Source of the DNA: Mannheimia indoligenes
GTDB lineage: Bacteria > Pseudomonadota > Gammaproteobacteria > Enterobacterales > Pasteurellaceae
DNA length: 64,000 nucleotides
Direction: 5' to 3'
Assembly (NCBI RefSeq): GCF_036880405.1
Contig: NZ_JBAJJM010000007.1
Location: 186,001-250,000, forward strand
Below are positions 33,186-42,424 of this stretch, one piece after another. Within the stretch, counting starts at the first letter, position 1; each line of letters begins with the position of its first letter. The notes under the pieces were generated by a model. It searched no databases, had not been told where the DNA came from, and was given only the letters and a program-made list of their open reading frames with translations. Position numbers and translations under genes: made by a program.

Positions 33186-34277
33186 ATGTCAAAAACCATT
33201 GTAATTAAATTTGGAACCAGCACCCTCACCCACGGCACCAAAAGTTTAAGCCGACCTTATATGTTGGAATTGGTCAAACAGATTGCCGAATTACACAAAC
33301 ATCACCGTGTGATTGTTGTAACCTCAGGGGCTGCGGCTGCCGGTCGTGATTATTTGGGCCACCCTGAATTACCGAAAACCTTAGCCTCAAAGCAAATGTT
33401 AGCCGCTGTTGGGCAAAGCCAGCTTATTCGTGTGTGGGAAAATTTATTTGATATTTATAATATTCACATCGGGCAAATGCTACTGACTCGAGCAGATTTA
33501 GACGATCGTGAGCGTTTTTTAAATGCTCGTGATACACTTGATGCTCTACTCGCTCAAAAAATTATCCCTGTCATCAATGAAAACGATGCGGTCGCTACCG
33601 AAGAATTTAAAGTGGGCGACAACGACAACCTTTCTGCCCTTGTTGCGATTCTAGCACAAGCGGATCAGCTCTATTTATTAACCGACCAAGAAGGTTTATT
33701 CAGTGCCGATCCTCGTTCAAACCCTGATGCAAAATTGCTCTCGGTAGTTGAAAAAATCACGCCTGAAATCCGCCAAATTGCAGGCGGCAGTTCAACCGGC
33801 TTAGGCACGGGTGGAATGAGTACCAAGATTACCGCAGCCGATATTGCCACTCGTTCGGGGGTGGAAACCATTATCGCCTCCGGCTCTCGCCCAAATGTAT
33901 TGGTGGATTTAGCCAATGGTGAAAACATCGGTAGCAAATTTTTAGTACAATCTGACCGCTTGGAAGGCAGAAAACGTTGGCTATTTGCCGCCCCACAAGT
34001 AGGGGAAATTGTGGTGGATCTGGGAGCAGAACAAGCATTGCTCGCACATAAATCACTGCTGCCTGTGGGCGTTTCTGAAATCAAAGGCGAATTTACTCGA
34101 GGTGAGGTGATCAAAATCTTCAACCAAGACGGGAAAGCAATTGCTCTCGGCATCGCTCGCTATAGCAGTGAGGCACTACTCCGCATTAAAGGCAAAAAAT
34201 CGAAAGAGATCGAATCGCTACTGGGCTATGAATTTGGCTCGGTTGCCGTCCACAGTGATGAAATGGTGGTGTATTAA
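33186..34277 (+). CDS. proB: Glutamate 5-kinase ProB
   Basis: ProB phosphorylates glutamate, the first and feedback-inhibited step of proline synthesis. It has 363 residues. The N-terminal amino-acid kinase domain has IVIKFGTSTLTHG, VTSGAAAAG and VINENDAVAT, with GTGGMSTKITAA at the end of the domain. A C-terminal PUA domain begins near residue 270. proA is not adjacent. The stop overlaps the next start by one base (TAATG). Confidence 0.95.
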   Translation: MSKTIVIKFGTSTLTHGTKSLSRPYMLELVKQIAELHKHHRVIVVTSGAAAAGRDYLGHPELPKTLASKQMLAAVGQSQLIRVWENLFDIYNIHIGQMLLTRADLDDRERFLNARDTLDALLAQKIIPVINENDAVATEEFKVGDNDNLSALVAILAQADQLYLLTDQEGLFSADPRSNPDAKLLSVVEKITPEIRQIAGGSSTGLGTGGMSTKITAADIATRSGVETIIASGSRPNVLVDLANGENIGSKFLVQSDRLEGRKRWLFAAPQVGEIVVDLGAEQALLAHKSLLPVGVSEIKGEFTRGEVIKIFNQDGKAIALGIARYSSEALLRIKGKKSKEIESLLGYEFGSVAVHSDEMVVY

Positions 34278-35041
34278 TGGAACTTGGAATTGATATTTTA
34301 GCTATTTTATTTGGTGTTGCTATACTTGCCGGCTTTATTGATGCAATTGCCGGCGGCGGTGGTTTACTCACTATTCCGACATTGATGGCTGCAGGGCTAC
34401 CGCCGGCAATGGCTTTAGGTACAAATAAATTACAAGCCTGTGGAGGATCATTTTCTGCCTCATTTTATTTTATCCGCAAAAAAGCCGTTAATTTAAAGCA
34501 AATTTGGCTACTGATTTTATGTACATTTATTGGCTCGGCAGCGGGTACTATTTTTGTTCAAAGTATTGATGTCGAATTTCTGAAAACGTTACTCCCATTT
34601 TTAATTTTGATTATTGGCATCTATTTTTTAGTCAGCCCAAGTGTAGGCGATGAAGATCGCAAACAACGAATTAGCTTTACTACATTTGCGTTTACTGCTT
34701 CCGTTGCACTTGGTTTCTATGATGGTATGTTTGGTCCTGCAACAGGATCTTTTATTACATTGGCTTTTATTTTGTTGCTAGGCTTTAATCTTCCTAAAGC
34801 AGTTGCTCACGCAAAAGTGATTAACTTTACTTCTAATTTTGCTTCACTTATTTTCTTTACAATTGGTGGTGCTGTTATCTGGAAAGTCGGTTTAATAATG
34901 ATGGTCGGGCAATTTATTGGCGGTACACTCGGTGCTAAAATGGTAATGACAAAAGGCAAAAAATTAATTCGCCCAATGTTGGTAACAATGTCATTTATTA
35001 TGGTTGCCAAAATGCTCTATGAACAAGGAATTTTTAATTAA
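34277..35041 (+). CDS. TSUP-family sulfite/sulfonate-type permease (TauE/SafE)
   Basis: This is a 254-residue integral membrane protein with about eight helices and the TauE/SafE internal repeat. The first half has FIDAIAGGGGLLTIPTLMA and ALGTNKLQA. The second half has LGFYDGMFGPATGSF and ANFTSNFASLIFF-like motifs. Closest in style to E. coli YfcA. Family members export or import sulfur oxyanions or organic acids; the substrate here is not evident. It is coupled to proB by a one-base overlap. Confidence 0.88.
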   Translation: MELGIDILAILFGVAILAGFIDAIAGGGGLLTIPTLMAAGLPPAMALGTNKLQACGGSFSASFYFIRKKAVNLKQIWLLILCTFIGSAAGTIFVQSIDVEFLKTLLPFLILIIGIYFLVSPSVGDEDRKQRISFTTFAFTASVALGFYDGMFGPATGSFITLAFILLLGFNLPKAVAHAKVINFTSNFASLIFFTIGGAVIWKVGLIMMVGQFIGGTLGAKMVMTKGKKLIRPMLVTMSFIMVAKMLYEQGIFN

Positions 35042-35043
35042 CA

Positions 35044-35679
35044 ATGAATAAAGCAAAACGTGTTGAAATTTTAACTCGCTTACGAAACGAAAATCCGCAC
35101 CCGACAACGGAGCTGAACTACAGCAATCCATTTGAATTATTGATTGCGGTTATCCTTTCTGCACAAGCAACGGATAAAGGAGTAAACAAAGCAACCGATA
35201 AATTATTTCCTGTTGCCAATACGCCACAAGCAATTTTAGATTTAGGTGTAGATGGTTTAAAAGAGTATATTAAAACGATCGGATTATTTAACAGCAAAGC
35301 GGAAAATATCATCAAAACCTGTCGAGATCTCATTGAAAAACACAACGGAGAAGTCCCCGAAGATCAAAAAGCGTTAGAGGCTCTTGCCGGTGTGGGCAGA
35401 AAAACCGCCAATGTGGTAATGAACACGGCATTCGGGCATCCGACTATTGCGGTGGACACCCATATTTTCCGTGTGTCTAACCGCACTAACTTCGCCCCCG
35501 GCAAAAATGTGGTGCAGGTGGAAGAAAAATTGCTGAAAGTCGTGCCGGATGAATTTAAGGTGGATGTGCATCACTGGCTGATTCTGCACGGTCGCTACAC
35601 CTGCATTGCCCGTAAACCTCGCTGCGGTTCCTGTATTATTGAAGATTTATGCGAATTTAAAGAAAAAACCGATATGTAA
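35044..35679 (+). CDS. nth: Endonuclease III
   Basis: Nth is a base-excision DNA glycosylase/AP lyase for oxidised pyrimidines. It has 211 residues. The helix-hairpin-helix is LAGVGRKTANVVMN with the catalytic Lys, and IAVDTHIFRVSNR holds the catalytic Asp. The 4Fe-4S cluster motif is CIARKPRCGSCIIEDLC. It starts three bases after the permease gene, so proB, the permease and nth are probably one transcript. Confidence 0.97.
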   Translation: MNKAKRVEILTRLRNENPHPTTELNYSNPFELLIAVILSAQATDKGVNKATDKLFPVANTPQAILDLGVDGLKEYIKTIGLFNSKAENIIKTCRDLIEKHNGEVPEDQKALEALAGVGRKTANVVMNTAFGHPTIAVDTHIFRVSNRTNFAPGKNVVQVEEKLLKVVPDEFKVDVHHWLILHGRYTCIARKPRCGSCIIEDLCEFKEKTDM

Positions 35680-35707
35680 GCGGTCATATTTTAAGAGAAT
35701 TTTGCAA

Positions 35708-36943
35708 ATGGATATCTATTTAGTTGGCGGTGCGGTGCGAGATCAGCTTCTCGGCTTACCTGTGAAAGACCGAGATTTTTTAGTGGTGGGAGCAACTTCA
35801 GAGCAATTATTAGCACAAGGCTTTCAACAAGTGGGCGCTGATTTTCCTGTTTTCCTCCACCCTGAAACTAAAGAAGAGTATGCTTTAGCCCGCCAAGAAC
35901 GCAAGCAAGGCAAAGGCTACAGTGGTTTCATCTGTGATTTCTCACCCACTGTAACTCTTGAACAAGACTTAATCCGCCGAGATTTAACCATTAATGCCAT
36001 TGCACAAGATGAAACAGGCAATATATTCGACCCTTATTGTGGCGTTCAAGACTTAAAGAACAGAATTTTACGCCATATCTCCCCTGCTTTTAGTGAAGAT
36101 CCTCTGCGTGTATTACGTGTTGCCCGCTTTGCTGCTCGTTTTCACACTTTTGGCTTTACCATCGCTGATGAAACCTTAGCTCTAATGAGAGAACTCTCCA
36201 GTAGCGGTGAGCTAGAAAATCTTACCGCTGAGCGGATATGGCTTGAGACAGAGAAAGCCTTTACAGAAGCAAGTCCCCAAGTTTATTTCAACGTTCTACG
36301 CCAAGTTGGGGCGTTAAAAGTGCTTTTCCCAGAAGTCGATAAACTTTTTGGCGTATCGCAACCTCCTCAACATCATCCAGAAATCGATTCTGGCATACAT
36401 ACGTTAATGGCATTAGAACAGGCTAAGCAACTTGCAAAAAATGCGGAAAATCCGACCGCTTTACTCTTCTCTGCCCTATGCCACGACTTAGGAAAAGGGC
36501 TAACCTCTTCCGATATTCTCCCGCATCATTACGGACACGAGGTAAAAGGCATTCAACCCACTCGAAATTTAGCCAATCGACTCAAAATTCCAACAGAGGT
36601 TAAAGATTTTGCTCTTTTAGTAACCGAATACCATACCCATTGCCACAAAATGGCAGAACTCCGCCCTGAAACCGTTATTAAACTCTTTAATGCTTTAGAT
36701 GTTTGGCGAAAACCAAAACGATTTTTTGATTTTCTGCTCGCTTGTGAGGCTGACGCAAAAGGGCGATTAGGCTTTGAAAACCGAGATTATCCCCAAGCCG
36801 AACTGGCAAAAAGTTATTATCACGCGGCAATGGAAGTAGATGTTCAACAAGTTATTCAAGAGGGCTTTGAAAAACAAGCTATTCGAGAAGAGTTAAATAA
36901 GCGTAGGATTTATGCTGTGAAAAAAGTAAAATATAAAAAATGA
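35708..36943 (+). CDS. cca: Multifunctional CCA-adding enzyme
   Basis: This nucleotidyltransferase adds and repairs the 3'-CCA of tRNA. It has 411 residues. The N-terminal head has YLVGGAVRDQLLGLP and KDRDFLVVG, where the DxD carboxylates bind metal. RRDLTINAIAQD follows. The HD phosphohydrolase domain is seen as ALCHDLGKG near residue 255. I chose ATG 35708. The frame opens 34 codons earlier inside nth, but that part matches nothing. The ATG lies directly after a TTTTGCAA uptake element. Confidence 0.96.
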   Translation: MDIYLVGGAVRDQLLGLPVKDRDFLVVGATSEQLLAQGFQQVGADFPVFLHPETKEEYALARQERKQGKGYSGFICDFSPTVTLEQDLIRRDLTINAIAQDETGNIFDPYCGVQDLKNRILRHISPAFSEDPLRVLRVARFAARFHTFGFTIADETLALMRELSSSGELENLTAERIWLETEKAFTEASPQVYFNVLRQVGALKVLFPEVDKLFGVSQPPQHHPEIDSGIHTLMALEQAKQLAKNAENPTALLFSALCHDLGKGLTSSDILPHHYGHEVKGIQPTRNLANRLKIPTEVKDFALLVTEYHTHCHKMAELRPETVIKLFNALDVWRKPKRFFDFLLACEADAKGRLGFENRDYPQAELAKSYYHAAMEVDVQQVIQEGFEKQAIREELNKRRIYAVKKVKYKK

Positions 36944-37047
36944 TCTTATTTTCTTAGGTCCTAATAGATATTAGCCAGATATGATTTACATTGCATAGGA
37001 AAACTTTGATTCTTTTTAGGCATCAATATTGCTGCTTCTTTCCAGAG

Positions 37048-37878
37048 TTAGGGGCGAATTAATTTATCCCCACTTCCTATTATTGATTTTAGTGCAATAT
37101 AAAAGGCTTCTTCTATCTTATCTTCTGTAAAATAGACACTAGAAAAGACTTCCCAAATTTTCCCAAGACCGAATGTTTTAGGATTCATTCTATAATTCAC
37201 TGTAAAATTCTCGGTACCAACTGATTTCAAATTTAGTTCTTTTTTTAAAGTATTAAATACCACTCTATCATTACCAAATCCTTGAATATTCCAAGTCGTA
37301 GCTAAGTTTTGAGCTACTTTACGGCGAAAAGCATAACAATTGATATCGACAAAAGGCTCAAATGCTAATTTAATCGGAAAACTTAATTCTTCAAATTCAA
37401 AATGAGCAAACTCAGGATGTTCACATCCATAAAAACCGATGCTATCTACAGTATCTTTACAGAGAAAAGAACCATCCATTCTTACCATATTTCTGAAGCT
37501 ATAAACCCAGTCTGATGAAGAGCTTTGAAAAGCATCTGCTAAAGTTTCAATATGATTAGATTCATAAAAATTATCATCATCAAGAAAACAGATTATATCT
37601 TCTTCAACAATAAAAGGAGCAATAGCATTTATTCGGCTATTATACCAACCACCTTTACCCGTATTAATAGGTAAATAGATCGGGATTACATCAGGATATT
37701 TTGCGATAATTTTTTCAGATGCTTGCCAATAATCTTTGCCATCAATAAATATATAATGTTTTACAGGATAAGTTTGATTTCTCACACTTACTATAGCTTC
37801 TTCTAATTCAGAACGTCCAATTGTGCTAGTAATCACAGCAAAAGTTAAATGCTGTGTGCTGTGCTGTGATGTATTCAT
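37048..37878 (-). CDS. Family 2-like glycosyltransferase
   Basis: This is a 276-residue cytoplasmic GT-A fold glycosyltransferase. It opens FAVITSTIGRSELEEAIVSV and RNQTYP, as in GT2 enzymes. The metal-binding acidic motif is ICFLDDDNFYES. Acceptor and donor are unknown; surface polysaccharide or protein glycosylation are both possible. It stands alone between cca and the isc operon, with no other sugar genes nearby. AAGGTTAAATA precedes the ATG. Its base composition is AT-rich, which hints at acquisition. Confidence 0.8.
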   Translation of the reverse strand: MNTSQHSTQHLTFAVITSTIGRSELEEAIVSVRNQTYPVKHYIFIDGKDYWQASEKIIAKYPDVIPIYLPINTGKGGWYNSRINAIAPFIVEEDIICFLDDDNFYESNHIETLADAFQSSSSDWVYSFRNMVRMDGSFLCKDTVDSIGFYGCEHPEFAHFEFEELSFPIKLAFEPFVDINCYAFRRKVAQNLATTWNIQGFGNDRVVFNTLKKELNLKSVGTENFTVNYRMNPKTFGLGKIWEVFSSVYFTEDKIEEAFYIALKSIIGSGDKLIRP

Positions 37879-37956
37879 TATTTAACCTTCTATTTATCGT
37901 CAAAGACAATTTAAAAATAAAATCCCTCTTTAAAATATAAAGAGGGAATGAATTAT

Positions 37957-38151
37957 TTACTCGTACTCTTCTAACCAAATCGTTAAAATTGCTTCAAGAA
38001 TATGTTCGTTTGATGCTTCCGGATCATCATCAAAATCTTCCATTTCGCAGATCCATTTGTGCATATCGGTAAAACGTACCGTAGTTGGATCTAAATCCGG
38101 ATTCATATCATACAGATTTTCTGCGATCATTCGGGTATCTGTCCATTTCAT
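37957..38151 (-). CDS. iscX: Fe-S assembly protein IscX
   Basis: IscX is a 64-residue acidic protein that binds IscS and iron and modulates cluster assembly. The sequence KWTDTRMIAENLYD and the acidic surface DLDPTTVRFTDMHKWI match the family. It is the last gene of the isc operon. Its ATG overlaps the fdx stop by one base (TAATG). Confidence 0.96.
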   Translation of the reverse strand: MKWTDTRMIAENLYDMNPDLDPTTVRFTDMHKWICEMEDFDDDPEASNEHILEAILTIWLEEYE

Positions 38152-38492
38152 TAGTGTGCTGCCTCATTTGCGTGATTTAAGTTATATTTTGGAATTTCAA
38201 CAACTAAGTCTTCTTCGCCCACAATGCATTGACAACTTAAGCGGCTATCCATTTCCAATCCCCAAGCTTTGTCTAACATATCTTCTTCTTGGTCTGTCGT
38301 GTCGTTTAACGAGTCAAAACCCTCACGAATCACAACGTGGCAAGTGGTACAAGCACAAGAACAGTCGCAAGCGTGATGAATTTCAACACCGGCATCGTGT
38401 GCAACTTCTAATAAATTATCCCCAGCTTTAGCTTCAACAACCATACCTTCTGGGCAGAACTCTTCGTGTGGAAGAAATACAATTTTTGGCAT
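38151..38492 (-). CDS. fdx: ISC system 2Fe-2S ferredoxin
   Basis: Fdx supplies electrons for cluster assembly on IscU. It has 113 residues in the adrenodoxin-type fold. The cluster ligands are in HACDCSCACTTCHV plus a later Cys in SRLSCQCIVG. AAAGGAAAA precedes the ATG. It is followed by iscX and preceded by a 121-residue acidic protein gene. Confidence 0.96.
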   Translation of the reverse strand: MPKIVFLPHEEFCPEGMVVEAKAGDNLLEVAHDAGVEIHHACDCSCACTTCHVVIREGFDSLNDTTDQEEDMLDKAWGLEMDSRLSCQCIVGEEDLVVEIPKYNLNHANEAAH

Positions 38493-38508
38493 CTTAATTT
38501 TCCTTTAA

Positions 38509-38874
38509 TTAATCCCATTCAATATTATCTATATGCTCACCAATGAAGTTTAAAATTTCGTCTTCATTTTCAACCAAATAGACGATAATATTTTTCAATT
38601 CTCTCGCTTTTTCTTTGCTTTTCTCCGAAAGCGGATAAGTTACATAATAACATTCGGCTTCCGGATCTTCCTCTAATAACTCTAATAGGCTTGGTCGATA
38701 AATACTAAGATAAGCTCTTAAAAATGCCGCCCAATTATAGCCGTTCATATAAGCGACTTCATATTCAGCATTAATCCGCTCGCCCAATTCAAAAATACGG
38801 TTATCTTCTAAATCAAATTCCACCGCAACGATTCTAAACTGCTCTGAGAGTTCGGTTTTTACATAATTAGACAT
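38509..38874 (-). CDS. Acidic protein within the isc operon (possibly Imm51-like)
   Basis: This is a 121-residue, strongly acidic cytoplasmic protein inserted between hscA and fdx. The pattern MNGYNWAAFLRAYLS, then LLEEDPEAECYYVTYP and the C-terminus HIDNIEWD, reminds me of the Imm51 group of predicted immunity proteins. I cannot confirm this without a search. AAGGAGC lies six bases before the ATG, so it is well translated as part of the isc transcript. It is not one of the standard Isc proteins of E. coli. A role in Fe-S assembly is possible only by context. Confidence 0.75.
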   Translation of the reverse strand: MSNYVKTELSEQFRIVAVEFDLEDNRIFELGERINAEYEVAYMNGYNWAAFLRAYLSIYRPSLLELLEEDPEAECYYVTYPLSEKSKEKARELKNIIVYLVENEDEILNFIGEHIDNIEWD

Positions 38875-38883
38875 AAAAGCTCC

Positions 38884-40737
38884 TTATGCAAGATCGTCCA
38901 TTTTTTTCCCTGCCAACGCTTTTTGAATAGATAGATTCATACGACGTGCAGCAAATTCTTGCGTGGCTAAATCTAAATCTTTAATTCCTTGTTGAATTGC
39001 TAGGCGATCTGTACCTGATTTTAACTCAATTAAACGAGCTAATTCTGCTTCAATCGCTTTAAATTCTTCGATGCTTAATACTTCTGAACCGTCTTCTTTC
39101 AATGCCACTACGACACTATCAATCACACGGGCTGCTTCTACCCTTTGTTCAACAAGCTGACGGGCTTCCATATCTTCTTTCGCATTTGTCATAGAAGATT
39201 TAATCATCTGAGTAACTTCTTCATCAGTTAAGCCGTAAGATGGTTTAATTTGAATAGATGCTTGAACCTTCGTCGATTTTTCCATTGCCGTTACATTCAA
39301 TAAACCGTCTGCATCCACTTGATAAGTTACGCGAACTTGTGCCACACCGGCTGCCATTGGCGGAATTCCACGTAATGAAATCTTACCTAATGAACGGCAA
39401 TCTTCTACCAACTCACGCTCCCCTTGTAGCACGTGGATAGTCATTGCAGTTTGACCATCTTTCGCTGTAGTAAACTCTTGGGCTCTTGCGACAGGAATAG
39501 TGGTGTTGCGTGGAATAATTTTCTCCACCAAGCCGCCCATTGTTTCAATGCCAAGCGATAACGGTACAACATCTAGCAATAGCATATCAGCATCTGGTTT
39601 ATTGCCAACTAAAATATCCGCTTGCACTGCTGCACCGATTGCCACTACTTTGTCCGGGTCGATAGAAGTTAAAGGTGGTTTACCAAAAAATTCGCCCACG
39701 CTTTCACGCACAAAAGGCACTCGGGTTGAACCGCCAACCATCACTACTTGCAATACTTCATCAGCTTCTACACCAGCATCTTTCAATGCTCGGCGACAAG
39801 TCATTAATGAGCGTTTTACAAGCGGTTGAATTAGCTCATTAAATTGCAAACGGCTGACTGTGCCTGTCCAATTTGCAAATTTCACCTCAAATTCGACCGC
39901 TTGTGAAAGAGCAACTTTTGCTTGAGTCGCTAAGGTTAATAATTCACGCTGTTCGCTTGCAGTTTGGGGTTTATAATTAGCTTGTTCGGAAATCCAATCA
40001 GCTAATAAATGGTCGAAATCATCACCACCGAGTGCGGTATCACCTGCAGTTGCCAGTACTTCAAATACGCCTTTGCGTAAACGTAAAATAGATAAATCGA
40101 AAGTACCGCCACCTAAATCATAAACGGCAATCACGCCTTCTTGCCCGCTATCTAATCCATAAGCAATTGCCGCCGCCGTTGGTTCATTTAATAAACGTAA
40201 TACATTCAAACCTGCAAGGCGAGCCGCATCTTTAGTGCTTTGGCGTTGAGCATCATCAAAATAAGCAGGAACAGTAATGACTACGCCCGATAATTCTCCG
40301 CCTAAACGTTTTTCTGCGAATTGTGCTAAGTGGCTTAAAATATCTGCTGAAACTTCAATCGGGCTTTTATTCCCTTGTGCAGTTTGAATGAGCGGCAAGC
40401 CATTTTCGCTCGCATTAAATTGATAAGGTAAATTAGTATAACGTTGCTCAACATCAGCAAGCGAACGCCCAATTAAACGCTTAGCGGAAATAACCGTATT
40501 TTGTGGATCAAGTGCTGCTTTTGCAAAAGCCTCAACACCGACTGTTTTTTCAGTTTCGCTGTAATGCACGACCGATGGCACTAATGCTCTTTCTTGTTCA
40601 TCTAACAGCACTTGCACTTGTCCACTACGAACTGTCGCAACTAATGAATTTGTTGTGCCTAAATCAATTCCTACTGCTAATCTATGTTGATGTGGTGCAG
40701 CGGTTTGACCCGGTTCAGAAATTTGTAATAATGCCAT
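38884..40737 (-). CDS. hscA: Fe-S assembly Hsp70 chaperone HscA
   Basis: HscA is a specialised Hsp70 that, with HscB, releases the cluster from IscU. It has 617 residues. The ATPase domain has VGIDLGTTNSLVATV, AVYDLGGGTFDLSIL and VMVGGSTRVPFVRE. The linker and substrate-binding domain start near residue 385 with LLLDVVPLSLGIETMGG. It recognises the LPPVK motif, which is present in the IscU of this window. AGAGATAAAAATATA precedes the ATG; a DUF2625 gene separates it from hscB. Confidence 0.96.
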   Translation of the reverse strand: MALLQISEPGQTAAPHQHRLAVGIDLGTTNSLVATVRSGQVQVLLDEQERALVPSVVHYSETEKTVGVEAFAKAALDPQNTVISAKRLIGRSLADVEQRYTNLPYQFNASENGLPLIQTAQGNKSPIEVSADILSHLAQFAEKRLGGELSGVVITVPAYFDDAQRQSTKDAARLAGLNVLRLLNEPTAAAIAYGLDSGQEGVIAVYDLGGGTFDLSILRLRKGVFEVLATAGDTALGGDDFDHLLADWISEQANYKPQTASEQRELLTLATQAKVALSQAVEFEVKFANWTGTVSRLQFNELIQPLVKRSLMTCRRALKDAGVEADEVLQVVMVGGSTRVPFVRESVGEFFGKPPLTSIDPDKVVAIGAAVQADILVGNKPDADMLLLDVVPLSLGIETMGGLVEKIIPRNTTIPVARAQEFTTAKDGQTAMTIHVLQGERELVEDCRSLGKISLRGIPPMAAGVAQVRVTYQVDADGLLNVTAMEKSTKVQASIQIKPSYGLTDEEVTQMIKSSMTNAKEDMEARQLVEQRVEAARVIDSVVVALKEDGSEVLSIEEFKAIEAELARLIELKSGTDRLAIQQGIKDLDLATQEFAARRMNLSIQKALAGKKMDDLA

Positions 40738-40765
40738 TATATTTTTATCTCTCTAAATTCTATTA

Positions 40766-40788
40766 CTCTTTCCCCTTGTGGGAGAGAG
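40766..40788 (-). repeat. Partial copy D of the structured intergenic repeat
   Basis: CTCTTTCCCCTTGTGGGAGAGAG matches only the terminal hairpin of copies A-C, with the remainder absent. It lies between the DUF2625 gene and hscA and can fold as GAGAG...CTCTC. Confidence 0.55.
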
Positions 40789-40794
40789 TTAAAA

Positions 40795-41427
40795 CTAAGC
40801 CACCGAATAACCCATATTTTCAGGGGCAAAGATGCTTTGGTAGTGGCGTTCAATCGGCACCGCAATTTTGCTGTTTAAATCTAAAATTTGATGACCTTGC
40901 AATTTTTCCACATCGGCTTGCCAATTTTCCCAGCGAAATGCCTTGTAAAAAGCATTTAAATCGCCCGCTAACGCCCAGCCTAAAAATTCAGAATAGCCGA
41001 AATTTAAATTTTCCCATTTATGCGTTTTCGGGTGATGGTAATACACTTTGCCGATATCATCCCCAATTCCACCTGCATTAATGGCAAAATAACCACCAAT
41101 CGCATCATCCGCAATCAGCAAATGGCTTGGTTGCTCGCCAGATTGTTTAAAAGTTTTACCGAAGTTCCAATCAAATAAACCTCGCGGTAATTTTTCATTG
41201 CCCGAGCCTAAAATGCGTAACCAACCGTGATCAATTAAAACACCACCTGTTTCATAAAGCATTGCTCCAAGTGGGGAACGAGTGGAAAGCTGCATTCCGA
41301 CTAGTGCTGAGCCGGCATCTTCAGGATAACTGACCAAAATCTGGTAATGGTTTTTAGCTTGGGCAAACCAGTCTCTTAAAATTAGCCAAGCGGATTGTTT
41401 ATCTAATAATTCTTCTAAACTTTTCAT
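40795..41427 (-). CDS. DUF2625-family protein inside the isc operon
   Basis: This is a 210-residue cytoplasmic protein of the DUF2625 family, function unknown. Recognisable features are YPEDAGSALVGMQLSTRSPL, GGVLIDHGWLRILGSG and LLIADDAIGGYFAINAGG, with a YYHHPKTHKWENL strand. It resembles SUKH/SMI1-like layouts in its W/G pattern, but I cannot assign that. I chose ATG 41427, preceded by AGGA. The frame extends 15 codons to overlap hscB. It lies between hscB and hscA, an unusual place for a gene unrelated to Fe-S assembly. Confidence 0.8.
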   Translation of the reverse strand: MKSLEELLDKQSAWLILRDWFAQAKNHYQILVSYPEDAGSALVGMQLSTRSPLGAMLYETGGVLIDHGWLRILGSGNEKLPRGLFDWNFGKTFKQSGEQPSHLLIADDAIGGYFAINAGGIGDDIGKVYYHHPKTHKWENLNFGYSEFLGWALAGDLNAFYKAFRWENWQADVEKLQGHQILDLNSKIAVPIERHYQSIFAPENMGYSVA

Positions 41428-41461
41428 TTGCAAAATCCTAATAAAATTAGACCGCTTATAT

Positions 41462-41983
41462 TTACATTTCAAACAACTTTTCTTCTACTTTCTCAATTTG
41501 AATAATTAATTTTTTGAAATAGCGTAATTTATCGGTTAGGGCATTGGCTTTTTGCCATTGTTCTGCATTTAATGCCGTTTCAAGCTGTTGAAGTACTGTT
41601 TTTTGTTCTATTTTAATCTGTTTTAAAAAAGCGGTTAGTTCAGTTTCATCTTTACGATGTTCAATGGTTTCGAGTTTTTCGTGCCATTCAAGCTGTTGCA
41701 TTAAGAAATCCACATCTCGCATACTTTTTTCTTCGAGATTTTTAGCTTCACCTGTATGGATTTCAATAATAGATTCTGCTCGTAAAATCGGATCTTTAAG
41801 AACATTTAGTGCATCATTCACATCTGCCGATTTTTGTACTGCTTCAAGTTGTTCTGCACTAGAACGGCTGGCAAAATTATCCGGATGAAGCTGTTTTTGT
41901 AAAGCAAGATAACGCTCCGAAAGCTGGGCGTTATCAAGTTGGAATTGAACAGGCAGATCAAAAAGTGTAAATGGGTTACTCAT
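41462..41983 (-). CDS. hscB: Fe-S assembly co-chaperone HscB
   Basis: HscB is the J-domain partner that brings IscU to HscA and stimulates its ATPase. It has 173 residues. The start is NPFTLFDLPVQFQLD, and the J-domain HPD motif is in QKQLHPDNFAS. The C-terminal three-helix bundle binds IscU. AAGGAGAACA precedes the ATG, nine bases after iscA. Confidence 0.95.
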   Translation of the reverse strand: MSNPFTLFDLPVQFQLDNAQLSERYLALQKQLHPDNFASRSSAEQLEAVQKSADVNDALNVLKDPILRAESIIEIHTGEAKNLEEKSMRDVDFLMQQLEWHEKLETIEHRKDETELTAFLKQIKIEQKTVLQQLETALNAEQWQKANALTDKLRYFKKLIIQIEKVEEKLFEM

Positions 41984-41992
41984 TTGTTCTCC

Positions 41993-42316
41993 TTACACAC
42001 TAAAGCTTTCGCCACAACCACATTCATTTTTTACATTTGGGTTGGTATATTTAAAGCCTTCATTTAAGCCTTCTTTTACAAAGTCTAATTGCGTGCCGTT
42101 AAGGTAAGTGAGGCTTTTTTCGTCCACAATCACTTTTACCCCGTGTTGCTCAAATACGTTATCGTCTTCATTTAATACATCAACAAATTCCAGTACATAG
42201 GCTAAGCCCGAACAACCCGACGTTTTTACGCCAAGCCTTAAGCCTATACCTTTGCCTCTGTTTTCTAAGAATGTACGAACTCGGTTTGCGGCGGCTTCTG
42301 TTAAGGTAATACTCAT
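41993..42316 (-). CDS. iscA: Fe-S assembly A-type protein IscA
   Basis: IscA is an A-type carrier that binds iron or clusters and passes them to targets. It has 107 residues. The three ligand cysteines appear in KTSGCSGLAYVLEF and NECGCGESFSV at the C-terminus. AAGGACACCT precedes the ATG. It is separated from iscU by about 108 bases containing an uptake-signal hairpin. Confidence 0.96.
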   Translation of the reverse strand: MSITLTEAAANRVRTFLENRGKGIGLRLGVKTSGCSGLAYVLEFVDVLNEDDNVFEQHGVKVIVDEKSLTYLNGTQLDFVKEGLNEGFKYTNPNVKNECGCGESFSV

Positions 42317-42358
42317 AGGTGTCCTTATGTGAATGGATTAAATCAAGATAGAAATAGC

Positions 42359-42413
42359 AAATGCAAGCGGTAAAATTTTGCAAATTTTTTGCAAAAATCG
42401 ACCACTTGCATTT
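42359..42413 (-). terminator. Uptake-signal hairpin between iscU and iscA
   Basis: AAATGCAAG (42359-42367) and ACTTGCATTT (42404-42413) form an inverted pair around AT-rich bases with two TTTTGCAAA elements. It may reduce read-through into iscA and the chaperone genes. Confidence 0.45.
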
Positions 42414-42424
42414 ATTGTATCATA

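Noticed and set aside
35606..35707. 34-codon extension of Cca overlapping nth
   Set aside because: The conserved start of Cca is at the ATG 35708; the extension is the nth sequence in another frame.
37851..37869. Short ACAGC-type tandem repeat at the start of the glycosyltransferase gene, a possible phase-variation tract
   Set aside because: Only two or three imperfect units; too short to expect slippage.
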